Assembly: GCA_002238685.1 (NCBI GenBank)
Contig: MPMV01000003.1
Location: 1-64,000, forward strand
Length of the DNA stretch: 64,000 bases
Origin: a bacterium EF100-94H03 bin56
GTDB lineage: Bacteria > Pseudomonadota > Alphaproteobacteria > SP197
Direction: 5' to 3'
Shown here: positions 37,571 through 45,715 of the stretch, in pieces
How the letters are laid out: each line of letters begins with the position of its first letter
Numbering within the stretch: the first letter of the stretch is position 1
Program-made: the position numbers and the translations under genes
The notes under the pieces: generated by a model
Told to the model about the DNA's origin: nothing
Database searches by the model: none
The model's input: the letters and a program-made list of their open reading frames with translations, nothing else

Positions 37571-38491
37571 ATGACCATACCCGGCCTTGAAAACGCAGCC
37601 GTAGGATCTCCGATCACGCGGCTGGGTGTCTCGTTCTTCCCCGTCTATCTGCAGGACAATCCCCTGCCATCCATCGACACTGGCGATTCATCAGGACTGA
37701 TCGTCAGCGAGTTCGATGTCGCGACAGTCGAGGCACTGCAGGTCACCAATCCAACCGGCAAGCCGATCCTGATTGTCGAGGGAGAACACTTCACGGGTGG
37801 CAAGCAGAATCGCACCATCAACGCCACCGTTCTCGTTCCGGCCGGGTCCAGGCTTGATATTCCCGTATCGTGTCTGGAGCAGGGCCGATGGGGTCGCCAC
37901 CGGACATGGCGCCGCGCGGAAGCATTCGCGCCCGAGACGATCCGGAAGAGGAAACGGGCAAGCGTCAACAGGTCCTTCAGCGTCAACCGGAACCGGATGA
38001 GCGATCAGCACGCCATCTGGGACGACATCTCGGCCATGCTGCGTCGCGAAGATGTCGCTTCGCCAACGAGTGCCGCCGAAGAACTGGAAGAGTCCTACAA
38101 GCGACATCACTCCCGCAGGAAAGTTGTCGAAGCCCTCGTCGAACGTGGTCCGCTTCCGGGACAGTGCGGCATTGTCGTGGCTCACGGCCGGGATGTCACA
38201 GCCATGGATCTCTTCGGTGCGCCGCTCCTTCTTGTGAAGCACTGGGGAGCGCTGGTGCGGTCACACTTCATCGAATCGGGACCGTCCACTGGCCGTCCGT
38301 CCGCCACCCTCGCCCTGAAGCGAATCAGGCGACTGGGAACATCACCGGCAGAGACCGCGCCTGGTGTCGGGCTCGGTTCCGAACACCGGATCACCGGGCA
38401 CCGTCTGACGGGCCAGGCACTCGTCCTCGACGACATGCTGATCCATGCCTCGTTCTCGCACGACACCGGTCGCAGCACCCTCCATGGCTGA
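37571..38491 (+). CDS. ARPP-1 domain protein (DUF6569)
   Basis: The protein has the hallmarks of ARPP-1: GEHFTGGKQNR (residues 71-81) and IPVSCLEQGRW (97-107), within 306 residues. ARPP-1 has been linked by genome-context studies to ADP-ribose and NAD metabolism or conflict systems, but no activity is established to my knowledge. A well-placed AGGGAGG precedes the ATG by about eight bases. The divergent Nudix regulator and shared operators support an ADP-ribose- or NAD-responsive unit. No signal peptide or membrane segment is seen. Confidence 0.82.
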   Translation: MTIPGLENAAVGSPITRLGVSFFPVYLQDNPLPSIDTGDSSGLIVSEFDVATVEALQVTNPTGKPILIVEGEHFTGGKQNRTINATVLVPAGSRLDIPVSCLEQGRWGRHRTWRRAEAFAPETIRKRKRASVNRSFSVNRNRMSDQHAIWDDISAMLRREDVASPTSAAEELEESYKRHHSRRKVVEALVERGPLPGQCGIVVAHGRDVTAMDLFGAPLLLVKHWGALVRSHFIESGPSTGRPSATLALKRIRRLGTSPAETAPGVGLGSEHRITGHRLTGQALVLDDMLIHASFSHDTGRSTLHG

Positions 38492-38946
38492 TGATCGCGC
38501 GGTGATCCTGATTTTCCCGGATGACGTTGCGTATCCGTCAGGCGGTGAATCCGACATGGTGTGAGGTTGTCGCCCCCAGGCTGTCGTGCATCCGAGGGCA
38601 GAGGGACGGTGCGTTGAGAGAATGGCGATGATGCCCAGGGCGTGCATGTCGAGGGATTTCGGTCATGATCGTTCGGGCAGAGGCATTCGCGGAGGTCCGG
38701 ATGGAACTCGAGTTCTGAACCGCCTGCGCGGCAGGATGTTTCGCCATGACAAGACGGACACCAGTGGCGCCATTGCCAGTGTTTTGCCTGGCCCCCCGCT
38801 TTGGCCTCGATGGCACTCCCGAACGCTGGGGCCATGTGAATTGTGAACTGTCTTCGGTGTACGGTATGTTGCTGGATGGACGAGAGCGCAGGGTGCTCTT
38901 TCTGCCCGATTCTCCGGGCGGCCGCGGAGATTGAAGGAAGCCCGCC
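38492..38946. other. 455-base gap before the sterol methyltransferase gene
   Basis: No convincing gene is present. A weak promoter-like pair occurs near the end, TTGTGA at 38841-38846 and TATGTT at 38865-38870 with an 18-base spacer, which could drive the methyltransferase. The short frames in this gap have the Arg/Pro/Ser-rich look of chance reading of GC-rich DNA. Confidence 0.4.
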
Positions 38947-39981
38947 ATGAATATCCGCAGGCTGTCCAGTGGGCTGAAGGCCTCGTACCGCGGGTCGAAT
39001 GTCGCCCGCCGTGTACAGCATTTCGAGAGCTGGGACGCGAGAGCGTCTTCGCAGAGCGCCGCCACGGATTACGATCATGTCGACACCGTGAAGGAATACT
39101 ATGACCTCTGCGGCGAGTTTATGGTGTTCGGATGGGGCGAATCCCTGCACTTCTCGCCGCTGTCGGCGCTGGAGAGCCCGGAGGAATCCGCAATACGGCA
39201 CCAGCGGCTGATGATCTCCAGGCTGGAGTTGTGTCGAGGCATGACGGTGATCGATGTTGGTTGCGGCATCGGGGGCCCGATGCGCCGAGTCGCCCGTGAG
39301 GCGGGCGTCAGGGTGGTCGGGATAAACAGCAATGAGATTCAGCTCGACAGGGCGAAGTCGCTGAACGCGAAGGCCGGGCTCGACCATTTGGTCAGTTGCG
39401 TCGCCTGCAGCTTCATGGACATGAGCGCCGTCGAGGACAATCGCTTCGACAGGGGCTATGCCATCGAATCGACATGCCATGCGCCTGACAAGGCGGGTGC
39501 GTTCGCCGAGATATACCGTGTACTGAAACCCGGCGCCTTGTTCTGGGGCCAGGAAATGTGCATGACGGACAAGTTCGATCCGGATGACAGCCGGCACCGG
39601 GCCATCAAGCGGGATCTGATGCACAAGATTGCGCTCAAGGATATCGAGACGACGGACGGGGTGAACCGGGACCTCGAAACGGCGGGGTTTCAGGTCATCG
39701 AGGGCGTGGACCGTGCCGTCGAGGACGACGGCGGGGCCGTGCCGTGGTACCGGCCCCTGGAGACCCGGCAAGGAACGCCAGGCAGTGCCATGCGCCGTAC
39801 ACCGCTGGGCCGCAAGGCGTTCATCGGGGCTGCCAGGCTGGCCGAAGCGCTGGGAGTGTTCCCGAAAGGCTCCGCAAGGGTCGTCGCTCTGATGGACCGG
39901 ACCGCCAATGCGTATGTGGCAGGCGGCGCTGCCGGCATCTTCACGCCTCTATACTGTTTCCTGGCGCGCAAGCCGCTATAG
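38947..39981 (+). CDS. Sterol C-24 methyltransferase-like protein (ERG6/SMT family)
   Basis: The 344-residue protein has the full set of SMT hallmarks in order. They are the sterol-binding region YYDLCGEFMVFGWGESLHF (51-69), the S-adenosylmethionine motif VGCGIGGPMR (104-113), AIESTCHAPD (172-181), MTDKFDPDD (about 206-214), and a C-terminal Sterol_MT_C-like end with AGGAAGIFTPLY and LARKPL. In eukaryotes such enzymes add a methyl group at C-24 of the sterol side chain. A GAAGGA ribosome site precedes the ATG. It converges with a P450 gene 36 bases away. Bacterial SMTs are rare and the true substrate (own or host sterol, or another isoprenoid) is unknown. Confidence 0.85.
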   Translation: MNIRRLSSGLKASYRGSNVARRVQHFESWDARASSQSAATDYDHVDTVKEYYDLCGEFMVFGWGESLHFSPLSALESPEESAIRHQRLMISRLELCRGMTVIDVGCGIGGPMRRVAREAGVRVVGINSNEIQLDRAKSLNAKAGLDHLVSCVACSFMDMSAVEDNRFDRGYAIESTCHAPDKAGAFAEIYRVLKPGALFWGQEMCMTDKFDPDDSRHRAIKRDLMHKIALKDIETTDGVNRDLETAGFQVIEGVDRAVEDDGGAVPWYRPLETRQGTPGSAMRRTPLGRKAFIGAARLAEALGVFPKGSARVVALMDRTANAYVAGGAAGIFTPLYCFLARKPL

Positions 39982-40017
39982 GCACCGCCGTTTCGGCTGA
40001 CCTGGCGTGCACGCGCG

Positions 40018-42045
40018 TCAGGCGTGAATCTCGCGCCTCTTCATGGCCACGCGGAACTTCAGGTTCCTGCTCGGCTTTAGCGACGGAAGCGGATTGTACC
40101 GGAACTTGTAGTTCTTCGGGTGTATCTCGAGGGTGAAGTAATGCGCGACCATGATCAGGTTGACGACCAGCTGCAGGTTCATCCACCGCGCGCCGAGACA
40201 TCTGTGCGTACCGAGCCCGTAGGGTGCGTATCCGGGGCCGCGGTGTTCGCTGCGCGCAGGCAGGTATCGGTCGATGTCAAACGAGAACGGGGCCGGGAAG
40301 GTCTCCTCCATGAAATGGGGGGCCGATTGGGCTATGTAAAGCCGTGTCCCCACCGGCAGTTCGTAGCCCTCGACCACACAGCTGTTCATTACGTTTCGCA
40401 GTGCCATCGGGACGATCGGATACATCCTGAGGCATTCCATGACAAAACGCCGGGTGATGTCGGTCTCGGACGTATTGAATCTCTCGCTGTCCGGATCGCC
40501 GCCTTCGAACAGAGCGTCGGCTTCGCTCTGGATCTTGCGATGAAGGTCGGGCTGCGACGCCATGGCGTAAACCGCGAAGCTGAAAGCATCGCCCATGTAC
40601 ACGCTCGCGACCAGCGCTGCCGACAGTGCAAAACGCAGATTCGATTCCGGCACCAGTTGTGGATCGCTCGCATGGAGGCTCAACAGGTCGTCCGCAAGGT
40701 CCCTCGGGCAACCGGCCCGCTGGGCCGGTGTATGGACGCCTTCGACCCGCTCCAGCAATACGTCGATGGTTTTCGCCAGGCGTTTCATGCGCGGGGTGCT
40801 CAGCATGAATTCGGGCAGCGTTCTCGTGATATGTACGTTGAGCGCCCGTTCCTTGAAAGCGACCAGGTCGTCGAAGATATCCTGTGACTCGATGCCGATA
40901 AAAAGCGGCGATATTTGCGCATTTATCATTCGTCGGCACATGTACGTTGCGGGCAGAACGTCGCCGACTTTCCAGTCTGCCATGAAATTGCGAGCGTATT
41001 CGAAAACCTGGTCCACCTGCCCTGCCAGCCTTTCTCGCGAGTAGGCCGGAGACAAGGCCCTGCGGAGACGGAAATGATCGGTCCCGTCCAGGGAAGGCAA
41101 GACGCCGGACGCGCCGTAGATCTTCTCGAAATCGGCAAAATAGTCCCGGGCTCTGAGGTACATCCTCCCACGCCGGTGCACCCATTGGTTCGCCTTCGCA
41201 CCGGAAAGGAAAATCATGGGTTCCTTGAACGGCAGACGGATCTGGAAAACCGGTCCGTATCTCTCGGTAAGTTCGGCAAACAGCGCGGGAATGTTGCCGG
41301 AGCGAAAATGCGGGCTAAACAACAAGCGGCGCAGGGAGACGCCCGGGATTTTCTTGTTTAGCGTGGAGCGCCAAAGCAGGGGGTTGGCAATATTGTGCTT
41401 GACCGCGTCGGCCAGGGAGCGGCCGATCAAGTCCATCCTGCAAATGTTGTCGATGCGCTCTTCGGCGTCTTCATCCAGTTCGAATATGAAACGAAAAACG
41501 TCGCATGTGTTGATGAGGCAGATGATGATTACGTCTCTTGGAGCGGGAATCGAGTCGGTAAAGATCAGCTCGCCGATACGCGCCTTTATGAATTGACCCT
41601 TGGTACCTTGTCGAGAAGCGCTAGTGGAATCGGTATGATACTTGGTGGAAACCAGCGTATAGAATTCGCCGTTGTGGCGTTCCAGAATCTCCAGATCGAC
41701 CAAGCGGTCGAGAGTCAGGTCGATGGCCGACTCAGCGTGGAGAACAAGCCGTTCGATCCAGAATTGGGCATTCCGTTGAACGGGTTCGTCCGCGATTTGC
41801 TTCAGTACGGGATCCAGCGCGGGATCGCCCGTCTCCGTCGGGTCCACGAGGTACAGCGACTCCATGTCCGTGTCGATGCGCGAAAGAAGAGAAAGTTCCG
41901 CCAGCACCGCACCGACGATAGCGCAGTTCAGGTTCCAGCCAGGCACCTGGTGAAAGTACCCGTTCTGCTCGTTGAGGAGCACCAGGATGAGCTCATCGAG
42001 CAAATTCAGCGGCTGGGTCCGCACATTCCCGGCAGTATCGGCCAT
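40018..42045 (-). CDS. GPP34 (GOLPH3-like) domain - cytochrome P450 fusion
   Basis: The 675-residue protein has a GPP34/GOLPH3-type domain first (about residues 10-220: LNLLDELILVLLNEQNGYF, then an all-helical run ending near CRMDLIGRSLADAV) and a cytochrome P450 second (about 240-675). The P450 has ECLR (the ExxR motif, E537) and the haem loop YGLGTHRCLG with Cys616. The I-helix reads YMGDAFSF where most P450s have AGxDTT, so the usual acid-threonine pair is lacking. GOLPH3 proteins bind phosphoinositide membranes in eukaryotes, so this domain may tether the P450 to membrane lipid. The ATG at 42045 follows AGGAGG by nine bases. It lies between an SMT and a sterol-type Rieske gene. Confidence 0.85.
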   Translation of the reverse strand: MADTAGNVRTQPLNLLDELILVLLNEQNGYFHQVPGWNLNCAIVGAVLAELSLLSRIDTDMESLYLVDPTETGDPALDPVLKQIADEPVQRNAQFWIERLVLHAESAIDLTLDRLVDLEILERHNGEFYTLVSTKYHTDSTSASRQGTKGQFIKARIGELIFTDSIPAPRDVIIICLINTCDVFRFIFELDEDAEERIDNICRMDLIGRSLADAVKHNIANPLLWRSTLNKKIPGVSLRRLLFSPHFRSGNIPALFAELTERYGPVFQIRLPFKEPMIFLSGAKANQWVHRRGRMYLRARDYFADFEKIYGASGVLPSLDGTDHFRLRRALSPAYSRERLAGQVDQVFEYARNFMADWKVGDVLPATYMCRRMINAQISPLFIGIESQDIFDDLVAFKERALNVHITRTLPEFMLSTPRMKRLAKTIDVLLERVEGVHTPAQRAGCPRDLADDLLSLHASDPQLVPESNLRFALSAALVASVYMGDAFSFAVYAMASQPDLHRKIQSEADALFEGGDPDSERFNTSETDITRRFVMECLRMYPIVPMALRNVMNSCVVEGYELPVGTRLYIAQSAPHFMEETFPAPFSFDIDRYLPARSEHRGPGYAPYGLGTHRCLGARWMNLQLVVNLIMVAHYFTLEIHPKNYKFRYNPLPSLKPSRNLKFRVAMKRREIHA

Positions 42046-42873
42046 CAGCCACGGCCTCCTTGCACCCGAGTTCGCGTCGCGGCGTGTGCAGTCTGCTTCG
42101 GAATGAAGAGTACGGGAGGCGGAAAAGCGGTGGCTGAGTTGAGCATGTCCAGAGCAGTCGTACTCCAAGGATGCGGGGAATCCAGGGACTTGAACCGCCA
42201 GTGTCATTCACCTTCGAGCGTAACTATGGGGTCGGGGTGCGCGGCAGTCAAGTCTGCAGCACGAGCCCACGCTGGTTTCACTTGACGCTGGAAGGTTCCT
42301 GTGAAGAACAATTGTCCTTTTGTTTGCGTATTTTACCATCGACGTGTGTACCTTTTGTACGACCGTTTGACGGGTGTGCTCTCCAGTGCAGTCGGGAGGA
42401 GCTGTTGAATGGCGGTCTGCGTGTCCGACGGGCATTGCGGGCCGGTTGCCACGGTGGCAACCGTCTGATGGAGGCGAGCCGAGGGTCCATGCCGCCCGCG
42501 AGACGCAGCAGGAAGTCCCCGTACCCTGCCGCAACCGTTGGGCCCGCCTACGAATTGGACGGCAGCGGGTGCCTGATAGGGAACCCGAGTTGAAGTGGTG
42601 GGCTCCGACGGTCTCCTGGAGGTCGCGTCTCGACTTGTTGTCACGCAATGGCGGTGCTATCTGGGGTCGTGTGAACAGCAGCGGGCCAGGACATTGGCCG
42701 CACGCCGGGTTCACCGTCAGGGCAGTACGCGCTTGACTTCGTTTGGCACGGTGGGGATGGGATGCCAATGCATCGGGGACGCGGGCGATCGCGTGTTTTC
42801 GGTCTGACGGTCCCTTGTGACACCTGGGTTACCCAAGCCAGGAACATGTCCGGACTTGAAGTGCGATTGCAGC
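42046..42873. other. 828-base divergent gap between the P450 and Rieske genes
   Basis: This gap separates two divergently read genes and must hold their promoters. An AT-richer trough lies at about 42300-42375. I see no convincing reading frame, tRNA, insertion sequence or array. A 186-residue minus-strand frame (42208-42768) is Arg/Ser/Thr-rich and not protein-like. A small RNA or leftover gene cannot be excluded. Confidence 0.4.
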
Positions 42874-43899
42874 ATGGATGACGGGGAGGCGGCACTCTTC
42901 CCGTTTCCCGAAGGGTGGTACTTCGTCGCCAGTCGACGCTCCCTGGCCAAAGGGGAACTGCTTGAAAGGCAGTGGCTTGGGCAGTACATCGTCGCATGGA
43001 GCGACGATGACGGAAGCGTCTGCGTGGCCGAGTCCGTATGCCCGCACATGGGTTCCGCTCTGGGCCCGACCGTCGGTGGCCGCGTGCGTGATGGTTGTCT
43101 CGTCTGTCCCTTTCACGGCTTTACCTACGATATCGTCGGCAATTGTGTCGCGACCCCTCACGCGCCGCCGCCGAAGTCACTGGCGCTCAACGTCTATGTC
43201 ACGCGGGTCATTCAAGGCCTCGTCTTTGCCTGGTGGAGTGCTGCCGGCCGCCCGCCGCAATGGCATCTGCCGGAAGAGCCGCCGGTCGGAAACGACTGGT
43301 GCGATCTGGAAATCCGGACCGTTCGGTTTCGCGGTCATGTGCAGGAGATCGCGGAGAACTCCGTGGACCTGGCGCACCTGCGGCATGTGCACGGCTACGG
43401 CAACGTTCAACCTGTAGGATCCCCGACGGTTGACGGTTCGCATCTCCTCGCCCGCTTCGAATTCGTTCGCCGTGCCACCTGGTGTGGCGTTGCCAGCACC
43501 TATCGCGTGTCGGCCGCCGCTCACGTCCACGGGCTGGGATATTCGTTCGTCAACATCCAGGAGCATTCCATCGGCATGGAGCTTCGCCTGTGGGTGCTGG
43601 CCACACCCGTCGACGGCACGCTGGTGGATCTGTTGCTGGCCAGTCAGATCCGGGAAATACGAAAGCCCAAGCGTCTGATCGTGGGACTCGGCTTCCTGCC
43701 GCCGAGATTCCGCACCAGGGTCATGAACAGGCTGGTGGCCTCCACGCAAATGCGGGATGTCCAACAGGATGTCGTGATCTGGCAACGACGGCAGTACCGG
43801 CCGCATCCGCGCTTGTCTCGTTCGGACGGGGACATCGGCCGATACCGGCGCTATTGCAGGCAGTTCTATCCGGACGTCCGCGTCAGCAAGCACGGCTAG
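42874..43899 (+). CDS. Sterol-type Rieske oxygenase (KshA/DAF-36/SdmA-like)
   Basis: The Rieske site is in CPHMGSALGP and CPFHGFTYDI, and the mononuclear iron site in ENSVDLAHLRHVHG, whose Asp-x2-His-x4-His order is that of the 3-ketosteroid hydroxylase/cholesterol 7-desaturase/bacterial C-4 demethylase group rather than of ring hydroxylases. The likely start is ATG 42874, giving 341 residues; a GTG at 42817 would add a cysteine-rich 19-residue stretch. With the SMT and P450 genes nearby it suggests sterol modification. Its electron-transfer partner is not in the window. Confidence 0.82.
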   Translation: MDDGEAALFPFPEGWYFVASRRSLAKGELLERQWLGQYIVAWSDDDGSVCVAESVCPHMGSALGPTVGGRVRDGCLVCPFHGFTYDIVGNCVATPHAPPPKSLALNVYVTRVIQGLVFAWWSAAGRPPQWHLPEEPPVGNDWCDLEIRTVRFRGHVQEIAENSVDLAHLRHVHGYGNVQPVGSPTVDGSHLLARFEFVRRATWCGVASTYRVSAAAHVHGLGYSFVNIQEHSIGMELRLWVLATPVDGTLVDLLLASQIREIRKPKRLIVGLGFLPPRFRTRVMNRLVASTQMRDVQQDVVIWQRRQYRPHPRLSRSDGDIGRYRRYCRQFYPDVRVSKHG

Positions 43900-44036
43900 C
43901 GGCACTCGCGGTTATCGCAACGCCGATGTTCCTTGCGCATCAGCCATGGAAGCCAGGGCGAACGATCTCCCGACCGCCGTCCTTGCTTGACCCTGTCTGA
44001 CCGGTTTGTCCACGCGCCGATCCTGAACCGGGTACG

Positions 44037-44537
44037 CTAGCGTTGCCAGGTACACTCCGCCCAGGTGACGTAAAGCGTTTCCGTCAGGTAATCGACTTCG
44101 TAGGGACATGATCCCGTGATGTTCTCAAACCTGCCGGCCCCGCCCACCAGTGTCAGCTGTCCCGTACCCCCTTCCTGGGCGGCACCGTCCACACGTCGTT
44201 TCGCAGTCGAGAACAGCATGTCGCCCGAGGGACTCGACGAGGTGCAGGCCGCCTCGAGTTCGGTGCCGTCGGCCGAAACCACTCCAGACGCGATGCACCT
44301 CGTCTGCATGGACTTGCCCTCGACGAAGGGTTCGCCACTGCTCTTTACAATGGTACTCGTGCCCTGCGAGACACCGCTGAAGATCGCTCCGTCCATATGG
44401 GTGATTGTGGCGTACTGGCTGGTCAGGCTCGACGCGAAGGCGAAACTGCCGGTTTCCTCAGCGGCCGGGCTTTGGCCAACCTGCAGAAGTCCGACAGCGG
44501 CGATCAGCCCCAATGCACTTCTTCTGGCGACATTCAT
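44037..44537 (-). CDS. Secreted beta-rich hypothetical protein
   Basis: The 166-residue protein has an N-terminal signal peptide (ARRSALGLIAAVGLLQVG, cut probably after PAA near residue 26) and a mature part rich in Gly, Ser and Thr. GGTGQLTLVGGAGRFENITGS near residues 121-141 resembles the repeat-turn pattern of lipocalin/allene-oxide-cyclase-like beta barrels. Cysteines at about 80, 97, 144 and 163 could pair in the periplasm. Start ATG 44537 follows GACGAGGAC. Function is unknown. It converges with the Rieske gene. Confidence 0.65.
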   Translation of the reverse strand: MNVARRSALGLIAAVGLLQVGQSPAAEETGSFAFASSLTSQYATITHMDGAIFSGVSQGTSTIVKSSGEPFVEGKSMQTRCIASGVVSADGTELEAACTSSSPSGDMLFSTAKRRVDGAAQEGGTGQLTLVGGAGRFENITGSCPYEVDYLTETLYVTWAECTWQR

Positions 44538-44813
44538 GACGTTCGTCCTCGTCTCTTCAAGGTGGCGTGGCAACATGCCGACGCTACCGTGCCAAGAAAG
44601 AGCGGGCTGAACAACACAAACCCCGCGATTTCCACCAGACCTTCGCGGCACAATTCCGGATCACCCGCACCCGTGCGCGTCACTCCCACCGGTCAACGCC
44701 AATCAGAGCCCTTCGAGACCGGCCACAATCGGCCCGGTGCGAATCAGCTTGTGGGCATCGCCAGGGTTGTGATCCTGGCGCCCGCCGATCATGCTCCACA
44801 GGATCCACAAGGC

Positions 44814-45689
44814 ATGTCCGGGAAGGGAGGCGCGAGCTTGCCACCTTACAGGAAACCCGCGCAATGGACGGATCCGCGCAACAAGCCCTTTCCCAGACAG
44901 GTCGTCTTCACCTGTCCGCCCCGGGACTTCTGCGGCGGGCCGACGGACTTCGTGCGCATGGCGCCCGACACGGTTGGAGTCCATGGCCGCATACTGCACA
45001 TTCCCGACTACAAACACCGTCTCGACCAGCGCTTGGAGAACTTCGCGCTGCTCGAGGAGGTGGTGGAGTGTGCGGCGGACGCCGGCGCCGACGTCTGCGC
45101 CCAGGTCGGCTCGAACTGGGTCCATGCCTCGAACCTGGGGGTCGAGGGCATCCGCCGCTATATCGAGCGGCTGAGCGAGACCTACGCAACCGCATTCCAC
45201 ATGTCGGGCTACGCCATGGTCGAAGCACTGCGAGCCGCCAACGTCGAGAAGGTGGCGCTCAACGCCGTCTACCACTGGCCCGACTGGTGGCGGGGCACCG
45301 TGGGCTTTCTGCGCGAGGCAGGATTCGATGTCGTATGGGCCGGCAACTTCGTCGACCAGGGCTGGTTCGCCAGCCAGGAGGAACTCAACGCCCAGGTGTT
45401 CTGCTTCGACGAGGACCTGGCGAAAAAATCAATGGCGTATGTTGCCGACAAGGCGCCTCACGTCGATGCCTACCTCGCCAACGGCACGGCCCACTTCCGA
45501 CGCGCGTGTGACGGTGCGACCCGGAGATTCGTCGGGTTGGCACCCGAACTCGAGGCCATGCTCGGAAAACCCGTGATCACGCACGACATCGCACTCCATT
45601 GGCGCATCTTCAAGACACTCGGTATGGCTCCGGCGACGAGACAGGGCATCCTGCTCGCGTCCCTGCAGCAATCAACGCCGGGCCCGTGA
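44814..45689 (+). CDS. Asp/Glu racemase / arylmalonate decarboxylase-family protein
   Basis: The protein (about 290 residues) resembles maleate isomerase and arylmalonate decarboxylase relatives of the Asp/Glu racemase fold: SNWVHASNLGVEGIRRYIERLSE, NGTAHFRRACDG, ELEAMLGKPVITHDIALHWR. The last segment is the usual conserved end of that family. Two starts are possible: ATG 44814, or TTG 44838 with GGGAGG seven bases upstream. The expected cysteine pair of the racemases is not clearly placed, so activity is uncertain. Substrate is unknown. Confidence 0.65.
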   Translation: MSGKGGASLPPYRKPAQWTDPRNKPFPRQVVFTCPPRDFCGGPTDFVRMAPDTVGVHGRILHIPDYKHRLDQRLENFALLEEVVECAADAGADVCAQVGSNWVHASNLGVEGIRRYIERLSETYATAFHMSGYAMVEALRAANVEKVALNAVYHWPDWWRGTVGFLREAGFDVVWAGNFVDQGWFASQEELNAQVFCFDEDLAKKSMAYVADKAPHVDAYLANGTAHFRRACDGATRRFVGLAPELEAMLGKPVITHDIALHWRIFKTLGMAPATRQGILLASLQQSTPGP

Positions 45690-45715
45690 TCGCCCGCGTG
45701 CCGTGCCGGGCAGCG

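Noticed and set aside
38182-39771. A 529-codon open frame on the minus strand
   Set aside because: It is antisense to the ARPP-1 end and the sterol methyltransferase gene, has no recognisable motif, and its composition reflects GC-rich complementary reading.
42208-42768. A possible 186-residue minus-strand gene
   Set aside because: Composition is dominated by Arg, Ser, Thr and Pro, with no ribosome site and no family resemblance.
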